Source of the DNA: CAZBUB01 sp046546355
GTDB lineage: Bacteria; Desulfobacterota; Desulfovibrionia; Desulfovibrionales; Desulfothermaceae
Assembly (NCBI GenBank): GCA_046546355.1
Contig: JBKGXZ010000006.1
Coordinates: 1 to 51,353, forward strand
Reading direction: 5' to 3'
DNA length: 51,353 bases
This document shows positions 17,667 to 26,941 of the stretch, piece by piece. The translations under genes were made by a program, and so were the position numbers. Positions within the stretch are counted from its first letter, which is position 1; each line of letters starts with the position of its first letter. The notes beneath the pieces are model-generated. The model worked only from the letters and a program-made list of their open reading frames with translations. It ran no database searches and was not told the DNA's origin.

Positions 17667-19547
17667 CTAGCCAGTCTGCCGGAAATTCGCCGGAGGCTCC
17701 AGCTCCATGTAGATCTCCACCTCCCCTCCAAATCCCCTGCTGATTTTAGCCCAGGGATATCTCTTCTGGAAGACATGGATCATGACCGTATTCTCGGCCA
17801 GGATGGAGGCTGAGAAGGCCTTATACTTGTTCTCCTTGGCGATGCGCTCCAAAAGCTGCAGCAGGAAGGAGCCTATGCCCAGGTTCTGGTATTCCTCGCT
17901 GACCACAAAGGCCACCTCAGCCACATCCTGGTCTGCCTGGGCATAGGAGCCTATGGCCACGATCTCCTTTTTCCTGCCCTTTTGCACCTGGCCCACCAGG
18001 CTCATGTTCCTGCGGTAGTCCACATGGGCCCATTGGCTTTGCAGCATCTGCCTGGAGAAGACCCGTCTACTGTTGAAGAAACGGTAGTATACAGTATTTT
18101 GCTGCAGGGAATAGAAGAAATTCCTGGAGGCGAACTCATCAGAGGGTAACAGAGGCCTGAACTCCACGTTCCTGTTCTGCTCCAGCTCCAAGTGGGACTT
18201 GTAGTTCTCCAGGAAAAGCAGATCCTCCTTGCTGGGCGGGAGCTGGTCCGGGAAGATGTAGTGTCTCTTTTTGGCCTCATTGATCAGCTCTTCCCGGAAT
18301 TTGGGGTGGGCGATTTGGGTCAGCTCCATAACCCGTTGATAGATGCCCTTACCCTGGAGCTCGGCTATGCCGTACTCTGTAACCACAATATCCACATCGC
18401 CCCTGGTGGTTGCTACGCCAGCGCCTTCGCTCAGGTGGGGCACGATCCTGGAGACTTCCTCGTTCTGTGCGGTGGAGGGCAGGACGATAATGGAGAAACC
18501 ATTCCAGGACATGGTGCTGCCCCGGATAAAGTCTACCTGGTCTCCGACTCCGCTGTAGAAGAGATACCCCTTGGAATCAGTGCAGATCTGCCCGGTGAGG
18601 TCTATCTCCAGGGCGGAGCTGATGGAAATCAGATTGTTGTTCCTGGCGATCACGTTGGGGTCGTTGACGAATTCAGAGGAGCGGAAATAGAACATGGGAT
18701 TGTCATGGACATAGTTGTAGAGCTCCTCAGAGCCCATGCAAAGTGAGGCCACCACCCGGTCCGGGAGGAAATTCTTCCTGCGGTTGGTGATGATCCTCTG
18801 CTTGAGCAGGGGGAGAAAGCCGTTGGTGATGACCTGGGTATGAATGCCCAGATCCGTCTTGTTGCAGAGGAAGGGCAGGATTGCGTCAGGCAGGTGGCCA
18901 AAGCCAACCTGCAGGGTGGAGCCGTCCTCCACCAGTTGATTGACATAGCCGGCGATCCTCTCCAGGACCTCTTGGTTCTTGTGGGCAGGCAGGCTCTCTA
19001 CCAGTGGTTCCTCGTAAAACACCAGATAATCCAGGTCGTCCACGTGCAGGAAGCTGTCCCCCCAGGTCCTGGGCATGCTGGGATTGATCTGGGCGATGAC
19101 CAGTTTGGAGTTCTTGGTCCCAGCCAGGGTGATATCCACTGAGATGCCCAAGCTGCAGAAGCCGAACTTGTCCGGGGGGCTGACCTGGATCAAGGCCACG
19201 TCCAGCTCGATCTGGGAATAGAAAAGCTCCGGGATCTGGGAAAGGAAAGCCGGGATATAGTCTATCTTGCCCTCGAATGCTGCCCGGCGCATGGGCAGGC
19301 TGATAAAAAACAGCTTCAGGGAGAATCTGTTCAGGAAATCCTGATTGTCTATATACTGGGCAAATGTGGAGGACAGCATCTGGTAGATGATGATATCCTG
19401 GATGCTTCTGTCCTGAACCATGGCTTGGATCAGCATCTGGGGCTCTCCGCAGCCTGTGCCCACGAATACCCGGCTGCCGTTCTTGATCTTGCTCACAGCC
19501 TGTTCAGGTGTAAGAAGCTTTTGGGGGCAACTGCTTTGAAGGTCCAT
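17667..19547 (-). CDS. Acetyl-CoA hydrolase/CoA-transferase fused to a GNAT acetyltransferase
   Basis: 626 residues. Residues 1-430 form an acetyl-CoA hydrolase/4-hydroxybutyrate CoA-transferase with VFVGTGCGEPQ near 28, a candidate acyl-binding Glu in CMGSEELYNY and the C-terminal VATTRGDVDIVVTEYG motif. Residues about 455-615 form a GNAT domain with the acetyl-CoA motif YQNLGIGSFLLQLLE. The transferase would exchange CoA between acetyl-CoA and another carboxylate, and the GNAT half could acetylate a protein or use the same acyl-CoA. Such fusions are known. It probably heads a two-gene unit with the DUF294 protein. Weak ribosome site upstream of ATG. Confidence 0.87.
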   Translation of the reverse strand: MDLQSSCPQKLLTPEQAVSKIKNGSRVFVGTGCGEPQMLIQAMVQDRSIQDIIIYQMLSSTFAQYIDNQDFLNRFSLKLFFISLPMRRAAFEGKIDYIPAFLSQIPELFYSQIELDVALIQVSPPDKFGFCSLGISVDITLAGTKNSKLVIAQINPSMPRTWGDSFLHVDDLDYLVFYEEPLVESLPAHKNQEVLERIAGYVNQLVEDGSTLQVGFGHLPDAILPFLCNKTDLGIHTQVITNGFLPLLKQRIITNRRKNFLPDRVVASLCMGSEELYNYVHDNPMFYFRSSEFVNDPNVIARNNNLISISSALEIDLTGQICTDSKGYLFYSGVGDQVDFIRGSTMSWNGFSIIVLPSTAQNEEVSRIVPHLSEGAGVATTRGDVDIVVTEYGIAELQGKGIYQRVMELTQIAHPKFREELINEAKKRHYIFPDQLPPSKEDLLFLENYKSHLELEQNRNVEFRPLLPSDEFASRNFFYSLQQNTVYYRFFNSRRVFSRQMLQSQWAHVDYRRNMSLVGQVQKGRKKEIVAIGSYAQADQDVAEVAFVVSEEYQNLGIGSFLLQLLERIAKENKYKAFSASILAENTVMIHVFQKRYPWAKISRGFGGEVEIYMELEPPANFRQTG

Positions 19548-20026
19548 GCGGATCTAATGATTCGGGCTTAATTTTTGCGCTGTACCGGCGGGTCCTTATA
19601 GTGTATACTGCTTGCGAAAAACAGCTTCTATTAAGCCTTGCTCAATTTGCGGGAGAAGTCAAGCCAAACGGCCGCATCCGGGCTGCCCTGGCCTGATTCG
19701 CTTTGCACCTGGAGCAGACACCTGCGCAATTTTGAAAAATCTATTCCAAGCTTGAGGCTTCAAAGTTCCAGGTGTACCTGATAAATCCTGTCCTGGACAG
19801 GGCCGCATTGCGGCAATTAACTGGGTTCGCGGTTTACGGTTGAAGAATAAAATCAAAGAGTTAAGGTAGCTATTTACCAGGGTCCGGGGATTTTACAAAC
19901 AGGACGTAAAAATTCACTCCCAGGCAGCGGAAATCAAAACCCACACCCGGGTTTTATAGCCGGCGAATATTTCCTGTCGTTAACCAAGAATTTTAGACTG
20001 TCGAGTTCCAAGGAGGGAAAGCAATA
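19548..20026. other. Divergent intergenic region
   Basis: 479 bases between the divergent CoA-transferase and radical SAM genes, expected to hold both promoters. I see no gene. A 7-bp hairpin (AAAACCC at 19936-19942, GGGTTTT at 19949-19955) lies about 70 bases before the radical SAM start; its A-rich 5' side and T-rich 3' side could make it a weak bidirectional terminator or an operator. No clear -35/-10 pair was found. Confidence 0.4.
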
Positions 20027-20911
20027 ATGTCGGCTTCAGGAATGCATTATGAGGGCTACTGCATCCGTCCTCCCAGCGAGGCGGAGAGCATCCTGCTGCA
20101 GGTCACTACAGGTTGCTCGCACAACAAGTGCACCTTTTGCGGCAGCTATAAGGGCAAAAGGTTCAGGATCAAGGACTGGTCCATCATCGAGGAGGACATT
20201 CAGTATGCTGCAAGGCATATGCGGGACAGGAAGAGGCTCTTTCTCATGGACGGAGACTGCCTGATTCTGCCCCAGGCCAAGCTGCTCAGGCTCCTGGATC
20301 TGATCAACGCGCAATTGCCCTGGCTACAGAGGATAGGCACCTATGCCAATGCCAAGAGCATCCGCAAGAAGAGCCTGCAGGAGCTGCAGGAGCTAAGGGC
20401 CAGGGGCTTGAGCATCGTCTACCTGGGTCTGGAATCCGGCTCGGATCAGGTGCTCAAGCAGGTCAAAAAGGGCAGCAGCTCCCAGGAAATGGTCCAGATG
20501 GGCCAAAGGGTCAAGGAGGCGGGCATAACCCTGTCCGTGACCGTGCTGCTGGGCCTGGCCGGGAGGCAGGGCTGGGCTGAGCACGCCAGGGCTACAGGAG
20601 AGGTCCTGAGCAAAATGGATCCGGACTATGTGGGGGCCCTGACTGTAATGCTGATTCCGGGCACTGAGCTGTACCAGGACTACCAGGCAGGCAGGTTTGA
20701 GCTGCCGGGGCAAATGGAGATTCTGCAGGAGCTGCGCCTGATGCTGCAGAGTACCTGGCTAAGCCAAGGTCTGTTCATCTCCAATCACGCCTCCAACTAT
20801 TTGCCGATCAAGGTGAAATTTCCGGAAGGCAAGGAGCAGGGACTGCAGATGATCGACCAGGCACTGCAAGGGGAAGTGGGCCTGAAGCCTGAGTGGATGA
20901 GGGCTTTATAA
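20027..20911 (+). CDS. Radical SAM protein with CX4CX2C cluster motif
   Basis: 294-residue B12-independent radical SAM protein of the Elp3/HemN-like fold. The 4Fe-4S cluster motif reads C30-SHNK-C35-TF-C38, a CX4CX2C spacing that departs from the canonical CX3CX2C but is typical of a subfamily starting with RPPSEA...LQVTTGCSHNKCTFC. A glycine-rich SAM-binding segment (LGLESGSDQVL) follows near 140. No additional auxiliary cluster motif is seen. It stands alone before the ATP synthase operon, with a strong AAGGAGG ribosome site. The substrate is unknown. Confidence 0.85.
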   Translation: MSASGMHYEGYCIRPPSEAESILLQVTTGCSHNKCTFCGSYKGKRFRIKDWSIIEEDIQYAARHMRDRKRLFLMDGDCLILPQAKLLRLLDLINAQLPWLQRIGTYANAKSIRKKSLQELQELRARGLSIVYLGLESGSDQVLKQVKKGSSSQEMVQMGQRVKEAGITLSVTVLLGLAGRQGWAEHARATGEVLSKMDPDYVGALTVMLIPGTELYQDYQAGRFELPGQMEILQELRLMLQSTWLSQGLFISNHASNYLPIKVKFPEGKEQGLQMIDQALQGEVGLKPEWMRAL

Positions 20912-20985
20912 GTGAAAATTTGCACAACCGCGCTTTGGTCTGGGCTGGAGGGATTGTATTCTGGTATGCTGATGTAAAAAAGGCT

Positions 20986-21014
20986 TTGACATAATATTGG
21001 AAATGAGGTAGAGA
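20986..21014 (+). promoter_or_regulatory. Candidate sigma-70 promoter for the ATP synthase operon
   Basis: A perfect TTGACA -35 box at 20986-20991 is followed 17 bases later by TAGAGA, a weak -10 match. This would start transcription about 37 bases before the atpF' start codon. Placement is good, but the -10 box is poor. Confidence 0.4.
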
Positions 21015-21057
21015 CTACCCAATTTGCAACAAATTTCACAAATTCAGGAGGAGGGCC

Positions 21058-21480
21058 ATGATTGATCTCAACATCACCATGTTAATCCAGCTGGTGAACT
21101 TCTTGATTTTGCTGGCTGTCTTGAATCTGATCCTGATCAAGCCCATCCGGGGCATTGTGCAGCAGCGACAGGAGAAGATGGCAGGAGAGCTCTCCAGGAT
21201 TGAAGAATTCAACGCTGAGGCTGAAAGGAAGATGCAGGAATACCAGCAGGCCCTGGACAAGGCCAGGCAGGAAGGCGTGGAGATCCGTGAGGAATTCAAG
21301 TCTCAGGGCCAAAAGCAGCAGCAGGAGATCCTGGCCCAGGCCGGGCAGGAAGCCAGTGAACAGCTGGATTCCGCCCGCAAGGAGATATCAGCCGAAGCTG
21401 AGTCCGCCAGGAATAAACTCTCCAAGCAAGTGGACAAGTTCGCCAAGATGGTGGCAGACCAGGTGCTGGTCAGGGCCTAA
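21058..21480 (+). CDS. atpF': ATP synthase b' subunit (peripheral stalk)
   Basis: 140-residue peripheral-stalk subunit b'. A single N-terminal membrane helix (about residues 5-27, MLIQLVNFLILLAVLNLI) is followed by the conserved KPIRGIV turn and a long charged coiled coil (about 35-135). It is the first gene of the atpF'-F-H-A-G-D-C operon, with an AGGAGG site. The presence of both b' and b, forming a heterodimeric stator, is typical of deltaproteobacteria, cyanobacteria and others. Confidence 0.92.
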   Translation: MIDLNITMLIQLVNFLILLAVLNLILIKPIRGIVQQRQEKMAGELSRIEEFNAEAERKMQEYQQALDKARQEGVEIREEFKSQGQKQQQEILAQAGQEASEQLDSARKEISAEAESARNKLSKQVDKFAKMVADQVLVRA

Positions 21481-21505
21481 ACCCAGGAGCAAGGAGGATT
21501 TTGCC

Positions 21506-22075
21506 TTGAAAAGAGCTTTTGTAGTCAGCATGGTCCTTGTGGTCCTTTTGTTTATGTCGGCCCAGGGCTGGGCTGCTTCGGCCGAGGGCGGCTCCTGGGC
21601 TGAATGGAAGGATTTCCTGTGGCGAATTGTCAACTTTATTATCTTCATCGGGATAATCTATCTCGTTGTCGGAAAAAGGATTATCAGCTTTTTTTCCGGC
21701 AGAAGCGAGCAGATCGAGTCTGAGCTGAAAGATCTCAACGAGAGAAGGGCTCAGGCAGATGAGAAGCTGCAAGAGGTGGAAAAAAGCATTGCCAATATCG
21801 ATCAGGAGCGCGAAGAGATTTTGAGTCAGGCCCGGGAGCAGGGAGAGGCCATCAGGGAGTCCATTATCAACAAGGCCAGGGAAGAGGCAGAGCAGATAAC
21901 CAGACAGGCCCAGGCCAAGGCTTCCCAGGAGATGCAGCAGGTCGTCAACGAGCTTCGGGAGGAAATGGCAGACAAAGTCATAGATTCCGCCGAGAAACTG
22001 ATTGTCTCCAAGTTGGGCAAAAAGGATCAGGAAAAGCTTATTGACAAATATCTAACAAAGGTGGTGCTCAATTGA
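21506..22075 (+). CDS. atpF: ATP synthase b subunit with signal-peptide-like N-terminus
   Basis: 189-residue stator subunit b. The start is TTG at 21506, chosen because AAGGAGG lies 8 bases upstream and the protein then begins with a basic, hydrophobic stretch like a signal peptide (KRAFVV...VLLFMSAQGWA, to about residue 26). A true membrane helix (about 40-60) ends in KRIISFFSGR, followed by a long coiled coil. The double hydrophobic N-terminus is a known trait of deltaproteobacterial AtpF. The last four bases overlap the TTG start of atpH, indicating translational coupling. Confidence 0.9.
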   Translation: MKRAFVVSMVLVVLLFMSAQGWAASAEGGSWAEWKDFLWRIVNFIIFIGIIYLVVGKRIISFFSGRSEQIESELKDLNERRAQADEKLQEVEKSIANIDQEREEILSQAREQGEAIRESIINKAREEAEQITRQAQAKASQEMQQVVNELREEMADKVIDSAEKLIVSKLGKKDQEKLIDKYLTKVVLN

Positions 22076-22623
22076 GGGAACAGATCATAGCCAAGAGATA
22101 CGCTAGGGCCTTGTTTGCCATTGGGCAGGATAAGGGGGATGAGGAGCTGAATAAGTATGGGCAGGAGCTGGCAGCCCTGGCCGAGCTTCTGCAGGCTTAC
22201 CCCCAGCTGGTCAGGATTTTTAAAAATCCGATTATTAAGGCTCAGGAGAAGAAGACCATCCTGGCCCAGATTATGGAAAAAGGGGAGCTCGGGCCAGTGG
22301 TCCGGAACTTCTGCAATTTCCTGGCGGACAAGGAGAGACTGGGCAGCTTCCTGGCTATCCAGGAGTATTACCAGACTCTGCTGGATCAAAAGGAAGGCAT
22401 ATTGCGGGGCAAGCTGATTACCGCAATTGAGCTGACCAAGGCCCGTCAGGACAAGACCACCAAGGACCTGGAGGAACGGCTCCAGCAAAAGCTAGTCCTG
22501 CACTATGAGACAAACCAGAAAATTTTGGGCGGGGTGGTGCTCGAGGTTGGCGACAAAGTCTACGATGCTAGCCTAAGGGCGCAGCTGGACAGGTTGAAAG
22601 AAAACATTAAAAGGGGTGAGTAG
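22072..22623 (+). CDS. atpH: ATP synthase delta subunit
   Basis: 183-residue OSCP/delta subunit linking the F1 head to the peripheral stalk. The N-terminal ARRYARALF-like motif appears here as AKRYARALFAIG, and the C-terminal LGGVVLEVGDKVYDASLRAQLDRL is characteristic. The start is TTG at 22072, overlapping the atpF stop as TTGA. It continues directly into atpA. ORF length agrees with the family. Confidence 0.92.
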   Translation: MREQIIAKRYARALFAIGQDKGDEELNKYGQELAALAELLQAYPQLVRIFKNPIIKAQEKKTILAQIMEKGELGPVVRNFCNFLADKERLGSFLAIQEYYQTLLDQKEGILRGKLITAIELTKARQDKTTKDLEERLQQKLVLHYETNQKILGGVVLEVGDKVYDASLRAQLDRLKENIKRGE

Positions 22624-22627
22624 GGCT

Positions 22628-24136
22628 ATGCAAATAAAATCGGAAGAGATCAGCCAGATTATCGAAGAGCAGATCAAGAACTACGAGCAGAAAATGGAGA
22701 TGGCCGAGACCGGAGTGGTCCTGTCCGTGGGTGACGGGATTGCCAGGGTCTACGGCGTGCAGAACGTCATGGCCATGGAGCTGCTTGAATTCCCCGGTTC
22801 TGTGTACGGCATGGTCCTCAACCTGGAGGAGGACAGCGTGGGCGTGGCCCTGCTGGGCGAGGACACAGAGATCAAGGAAGGGGATACAGTCAAGCGCACC
22901 GGCACCATTTTCTCCGTGCCTGTAGGCGAAGCCGTGGCTGGTAGGGTTATCGACCCTCTGGGCAATCCCCTGGACGGCCAGGGTCCCATCCAGGCCCAGG
23001 AACGGCGCTTTGTGGAGATCAAGGCCCCTGGAATCGTACAGAGGAAATCCGTGCACGAGCCCATGTACACTGGTCTGAAGGCGATCGACTCTATGACCCC
23101 CATTGGCCGGGGGCAAAGGGAGCTGATCATCGGCGACCGCCAGGTGGGCAAGACTGCCATTGGGGTGGATGCCATTTTGGCGCAGAAGGATTCTGACGTT
23201 TACTGCTTCTATGTGGCTATCGGGCAGAAAAAGTCCACCGTGGCCCTAGTTGCAGACACCCTGCGCAAGTACGGAGCCATGGAGTACACCACCATCATTT
23301 CCGCTACTGCCTCAGAGCCTGCATCCCTGCAGTTCATCGCTGCGTATGCAGGCTGCACCATGGCTGAGTTCTACAGGGACAACGGCAAGCATGCCCTGAT
23401 CATTTACGACGATCTGTCCAAGCAGGCTGTGGCCTACAGGCAGATGTCCCTGCTGCTGAGGCGCCCTCCAGGCCGAGAGGCCTTCCCCGGAGACGTATTC
23501 TATCTCCACTCCAGGCTGCTGGAAAGAGCTGCCAAGTACAACGACGAAAAGGGCGGAGGCTCTCTGACAGCTCTGCCCATCATTGAGACCCAGGCCGGTG
23601 ACGTATCCGCTTACATTCCCACCAACGTGATTTCTATTACAGACGGCCAGGTGTACCTGGAGCCTAACCTGTTTAACGCAGGCGTAAGGCCGGCTATTAA
23701 CGTAGGCCTCTCTGTATCCCGGGTGGGCGGCAGCGCCCAGGTCAAGGCCATGAAGAAGGTGGCTGGAACCCTGCGCTTGGATCTGGCTCAATACAGGGAG
23801 CTGGCAGCCTTTGCCCAGTTCGGATCAGATCTGGACAAGGCCACTCAGCAGAAGTTGGACCGGGGCGTGCGCATGGTGGAGATCCTGAAGCAGGACCAGT
23901 ATCTGCCCCTGCCTGTGGAAGAACAGGTGGTGATCCTTTACGCCGGGACCAAGGGCTTCCTGGACGACATCGCTGTGGAGAGCGTGCGCAAGTTCGAGCT
24001 TGAATACATGGAATTCATGCGTAATACCAAGCAGGACATCCTGCAGGCCATTCGGGAGAAGCAGGACCTGGACGAGGACACCGAAAATAAGCTCAAAGCA
24101 GCGGTGGAAGAATTCAAAAAAGGCTTTCAGGCCTAA
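22628..24136 (+). CDS. atpA: ATP synthase alpha subunit
   Basis: 502-residue non-catalytic F1 alpha subunit. The nucleotide-binding P-loop GDRQVGKTA is near residue 170, and the alpha-specific YRDNGKHALIIYDDLSKQAVAYR region and RPPGREAFPGDVFYLHSRLLERAAK arginine-finger region are intact. I start at ATG 22628 (MQIKSEEIS), the canonical family N-terminus, rather than an in-frame GTG four codons upstream that overlaps atpH. It is followed by atpG after 18 bases. Confidence 0.96.
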   Translation: MQIKSEEISQIIEEQIKNYEQKMEMAETGVVLSVGDGIARVYGVQNVMAMELLEFPGSVYGMVLNLEEDSVGVALLGEDTEIKEGDTVKRTGTIFSVPVGEAVAGRVIDPLGNPLDGQGPIQAQERRFVEIKAPGIVQRKSVHEPMYTGLKAIDSMTPIGRGQRELIIGDRQVGKTAIGVDAILAQKDSDVYCFYVAIGQKKSTVALVADTLRKYGAMEYTTIISATASEPASLQFIAAYAGCTMAEFYRDNGKHALIIYDDLSKQAVAYRQMSLLLRRPPGREAFPGDVFYLHSRLLERAAKYNDEKGGGSLTALPIIETQAGDVSAYIPTNVISITDGQVYLEPNLFNAGVRPAINVGLSVSRVGGSAQVKAMKKVAGTLRLDLAQYRELAAFAQFGSDLDKATQQKLDRGVRMVEILKQDQYLPLPVEEQVVILYAGTKGFLDDIAVESVRKFELEYMEFMRNTKQDILQAIREKQDLDEDTENKLKAAVEEFKKGFQA

Positions 24137-24154
24137 AGTATAAGGGGTAGATCC

Positions 24155-25027
24155 ATGCCTTCAATGAAGGATGTTCTGAACAAGATTGCCTCGGTCAAAA
24201 AGACCAAGCAGATCACCAGGGCCATGAATATGGTGGCTTCTGCCAAGCTGCGCAAGGCCCAGGAGCGCATCGAGCAGTTCAGGCCTTATGCCCAGAAGTA
24301 CTACGAGATGCTTGGTGATCTTGCCGCCGGGGTTGAGCCCACTGCTCACCCTCTGCTGGAGCCCAGGGAGGAGAAAAAGACCGCAGGGGTGCTGCTTATA
24401 ACCTCTGACCGGGGCCTATGCGGCGCGTATAATGCCTACCTGATAAACCTGGGCCTGGAATTGGCCAGGGAAAAGGCTACAGAGGGCAAACAGGTCAAAT
24501 TCTACTGCGTGGGCAGGAAAGGCAGAGACAGGATGCGGAAGAGCGAATACCAGGTAGCACAGTCCTATCCGGACCGCATGAACTATTTTGACTTTACCCT
24601 GGCAGCAGAGTTAGGCAAGGAGGTTACGGACGCTTACCTGCAGACCGAGCTGGACGAGGTGCACATGGTGTATGGACAATTTTTGTCCGTGGCCAGACAG
24701 GAGGCCAGCAGGCTGCAGATCCTTCCGGTAACAGCAGCCCAGGAGTCAGAGTCCCCAGGCAGCAGCGTAGAGTATACCTACGAACCTTCTGTGGAAGGCC
24801 TGCTGGCAGAGCTCCTGCCCAGGTTCATCAATGTGCAGATCTACCGCGGCCTGCTGGAGACTGCAGCCAGCGAGCATGCGGCACGCATGACAGCCATGGA
24901 CAACGCTACCAGGAATTGCGACGATATGATCGCCGATCTTACCTTGAGCTACAACAAGGCCAGGCAGGCGGCCATTACAACAGAACTTATGGACATAGTC
25001 GGTGGTGCTGAGGCACTCAAAGGATAA
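24155..25027 (+). CDS. atpG: ATP synthase gamma subunit
   Basis: 290-residue central-stalk gamma subunit of F1. The N-terminal coiled-coil helix MPSMKDVLNKIASVKKT, the SDRGLCGAYN motif near 88 and the C-terminal ARMTAMDNATRNCDDMI helix are all typical. It rotates inside the alpha3beta3 head and drives the ring movement. It is 15 bases upstream of atpD. Confidence 0.95.
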   Translation: MPSMKDVLNKIASVKKTKQITRAMNMVASAKLRKAQERIEQFRPYAQKYYEMLGDLAAGVEPTAHPLLEPREEKKTAGVLLITSDRGLCGAYNAYLINLGLELAREKATEGKQVKFYCVGRKGRDRMRKSEYQVAQSYPDRMNYFDFTLAAELGKEVTDAYLQTELDEVHMVYGQFLSVARQEASRLQILPVTAAQESESPGSSVEYTYEPSVEGLLAELLPRFINVQIYRGLLETAASEHAARMTAMDNATRNCDDMIADLTLSYNKARQAAITTELMDIVGGAEALKG

Positions 25028-25042
25028 AGGGGGCAATAAGAT

Positions 25043-26449
25043 ATGAGCAAAAGCGCAGGCAAGGTGGTCCAGGTAATTGGACCTGTGGTAGACGTGGAAT
25101 TTCCTGAAGGACAACTCCCAAATATTTTAACTGCTTTGAATATCCACAACACCAACAGCGTGGATGCTGCGGATCTGGTGGTGGAGGTGTCCCAGCACCT
25201 GGGAGATAATACTGTGCGCTGCATCTCCATGGACGGCACAGATGGCCTGGTGCGGGGCATGGAAGCTGTAAATACCGGGGATTCCATCAAGGTCCCAGTG
25301 GGCAATCCAGCTTTGGGCCGGATCATCAACGTGGTGGGCAGGCCAGTGGATGAGATGGGGGAAGTCAAGGGAGATGACTATCTGCCTATTCACAGGCCAG
25401 CTCCTTCTTTTGTGGATCAAAGTACAAGTATTGAAGTCCTGGAAACTGGGGTTAAGGTTATTGACCTAATGATTCCTTTTCCCAAGGGCGGTAAGATGGG
25501 CCTGTTTGGCGGCGCAGGAGTGGGCAAGACAGTGGTGCTCATGGAGATGATCAACAACATCGCCAAGGAGCACGGCGGTAAGTCCGTGTTTGCGGGGGTT
25601 GGTGAGCGTACCAGGGAAGGCAACGATCTGTACGTGGAGATGAAGGAAGCCGGTGTGCTGCCCAATGCAGCCCTAATCTACGGACAGATGAACGAGCCTC
25701 CTGGAGCCAGGGCCAGGGTGGGCCTGACTGCGCTGACTGCAGCCGAGTATTTCCGGGATGTACAGGGTGAAGACGTGTTGCTGTTCATAGACAACATCTT
25801 CCGCTTTACCCAGGCCGGCATGGAGGTTTCCGCACTGCTGGGCAGGATGCCTTCTGCGGTGGGCTATCAGCCTACCCTGGGAACAGATCTAGGCGAGCTG
25901 CAGGAGCGGATCACCTCTACCACAAAAGGCTCCATTACCTCGGTGCAGGCTATTTATGTGCCTGCCGACGACCTTACAGATCCTGCTCCGGCCACCACTT
26001 TCGCCCACTTGGACGGCACGCTGGTTCTTTCCAGGCAGATCGCTGAGCTGGGCATTTATCCAGCTGTGGACCCCCTGGACTCCACTTCCCGGATCCTGGA
26101 TCCCAATGTACTGGGCAGCGATCACTATCAAGTAGCCAGGCAGGTGCAGCAGATCCTGCAGAAATATAAGGACCTGCAGGACATCATTGCTATTTTGGGC
26201 ATGGACGAGCTTTCTGACGAGGATAAGCTTACAGTCAACAGGGCCAGGAAGATCCAGCGCTTTTTGTCCCAGCCCTTCCACGTTGCGGAGCAGTTTACAG
26301 GCACTCCAGGTGTCTATGTGAAGCTGGAAGATACGATCAGGGGCTTTAAGGAGATCATTGAAGGCAAGCACGATGATCTGCCCGAGAATGCCTTTTACAT
26401 GGTGGGCACTATAGAAGAGGCACGGGAAAAGGCCAGTAAGCAGCAATAG
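25043..26449 (+). CDS. atpD: ATP synthase beta subunit (catalytic)
   Basis: 468-residue catalytic F1 beta subunit, with GGAGVGKTVVLMEMI P-loop (near 152), GERTREGNDLY carrying the catalytic glutamate, and the ALLGRMPSAVGYQPTL and DELSDEDKLTV (DELSEED loop) motifs near the C-terminus. All catalytic residues seem intact. It sits between atpG and atpC in the usual order. The a and c subunits (atpB, atpE) are not in this window. Confidence 0.97.
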   Translation: MSKSAGKVVQVIGPVVDVEFPEGQLPNILTALNIHNTNSVDAADLVVEVSQHLGDNTVRCISMDGTDGLVRGMEAVNTGDSIKVPVGNPALGRIINVVGRPVDEMGEVKGDDYLPIHRPAPSFVDQSTSIEVLETGVKVIDLMIPFPKGGKMGLFGGAGVGKTVVLMEMINNIAKEHGGKSVFAGVGERTREGNDLYVEMKEAGVLPNAALIYGQMNEPPGARARVGLTALTAAEYFRDVQGEDVLLFIDNIFRFTQAGMEVSALLGRMPSAVGYQPTLGTDLGELQERITSTTKGSITSVQAIYVPADDLTDPAPATTFAHLDGTLVLSRQIAELGIYPAVDPLDSTSRILDPNVLGSDHYQVARQVQQILQKYKDLQDIIAILGMDELSDEDKLTVNRARKIQRFLSQPFHVAEQFTGTPGVYVKLEDTIRGFKEIIEGKHDDLPENAFYMVGTIEEAREKASKQQ

Positions 26450-26486
26450 TATTGCCAGAGAATCTTTTACCCGGCAGGGATAGACT

Positions 26487-26897
26487 ATGTCTAAAATGAT
26501 CAGGCTGGAGATAGTGACCCCGGACAATGTTGTCCTGACCCAGGATGTGGAATATGTGGGTGTACCAGGCATTGAAGGCCAGTTTGGAGTGCTGGCGAAT
26601 CATATTCCTTTCCTCTCAGCCCTGGATATTGGCTCTTTGTACTACAAAGTGGAAGGCCGGACCAGGTTCATCTTTATCAGCGGAGGCTTTGCCGAGGTTT
26701 CCCCGGAAGAGGTGACTATACTCGCGGAAACCGCAGAACGGGCTGAGGAGATTGATGCCTCCAGGGCCAGGAAGGCCAAGGAGAGGGCGGAGGAAAGGCT
26801 ACGCCAGGCCAAGGACAATGTTGAATTCGCCAGGGCCCAAAAGGCCCTGATGCGGGCTCTGCAGAGGATGTCCGCCAAGGAGAAGAGCGCAGCTTAA
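26487..26897 (+). CDS. atpC: ATP synthase epsilon subunit
   Basis: 136-residue epsilon subunit: an N-terminal beta sandwich (residues 1-85, with VPGIEGQFGVLANHIP) and a C-terminal two-helix hairpin (90-135) that regulates ATPase activity. It is the last gene of the operon; a strong intrinsic terminator follows 45 bases later. An AGGGA site precedes the ATG. Confidence 0.94.
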   Translation: MSKMIRLEIVTPDNVVLTQDVEYVGVPGIEGQFGVLANHIPFLSALDIGSLYYKVEGRTRFIFISGGFAEVSPEEVTILAETAERAEEIDASRARKAKERAEERLRQAKDNVEFARAQKALMRALQRMSAKEKSAA

Positions 26898-26941
26898 CTG
26901 CTTGGGAGCAATCAGCAAAGCCTGCAAGACCTGGAAGCAGC

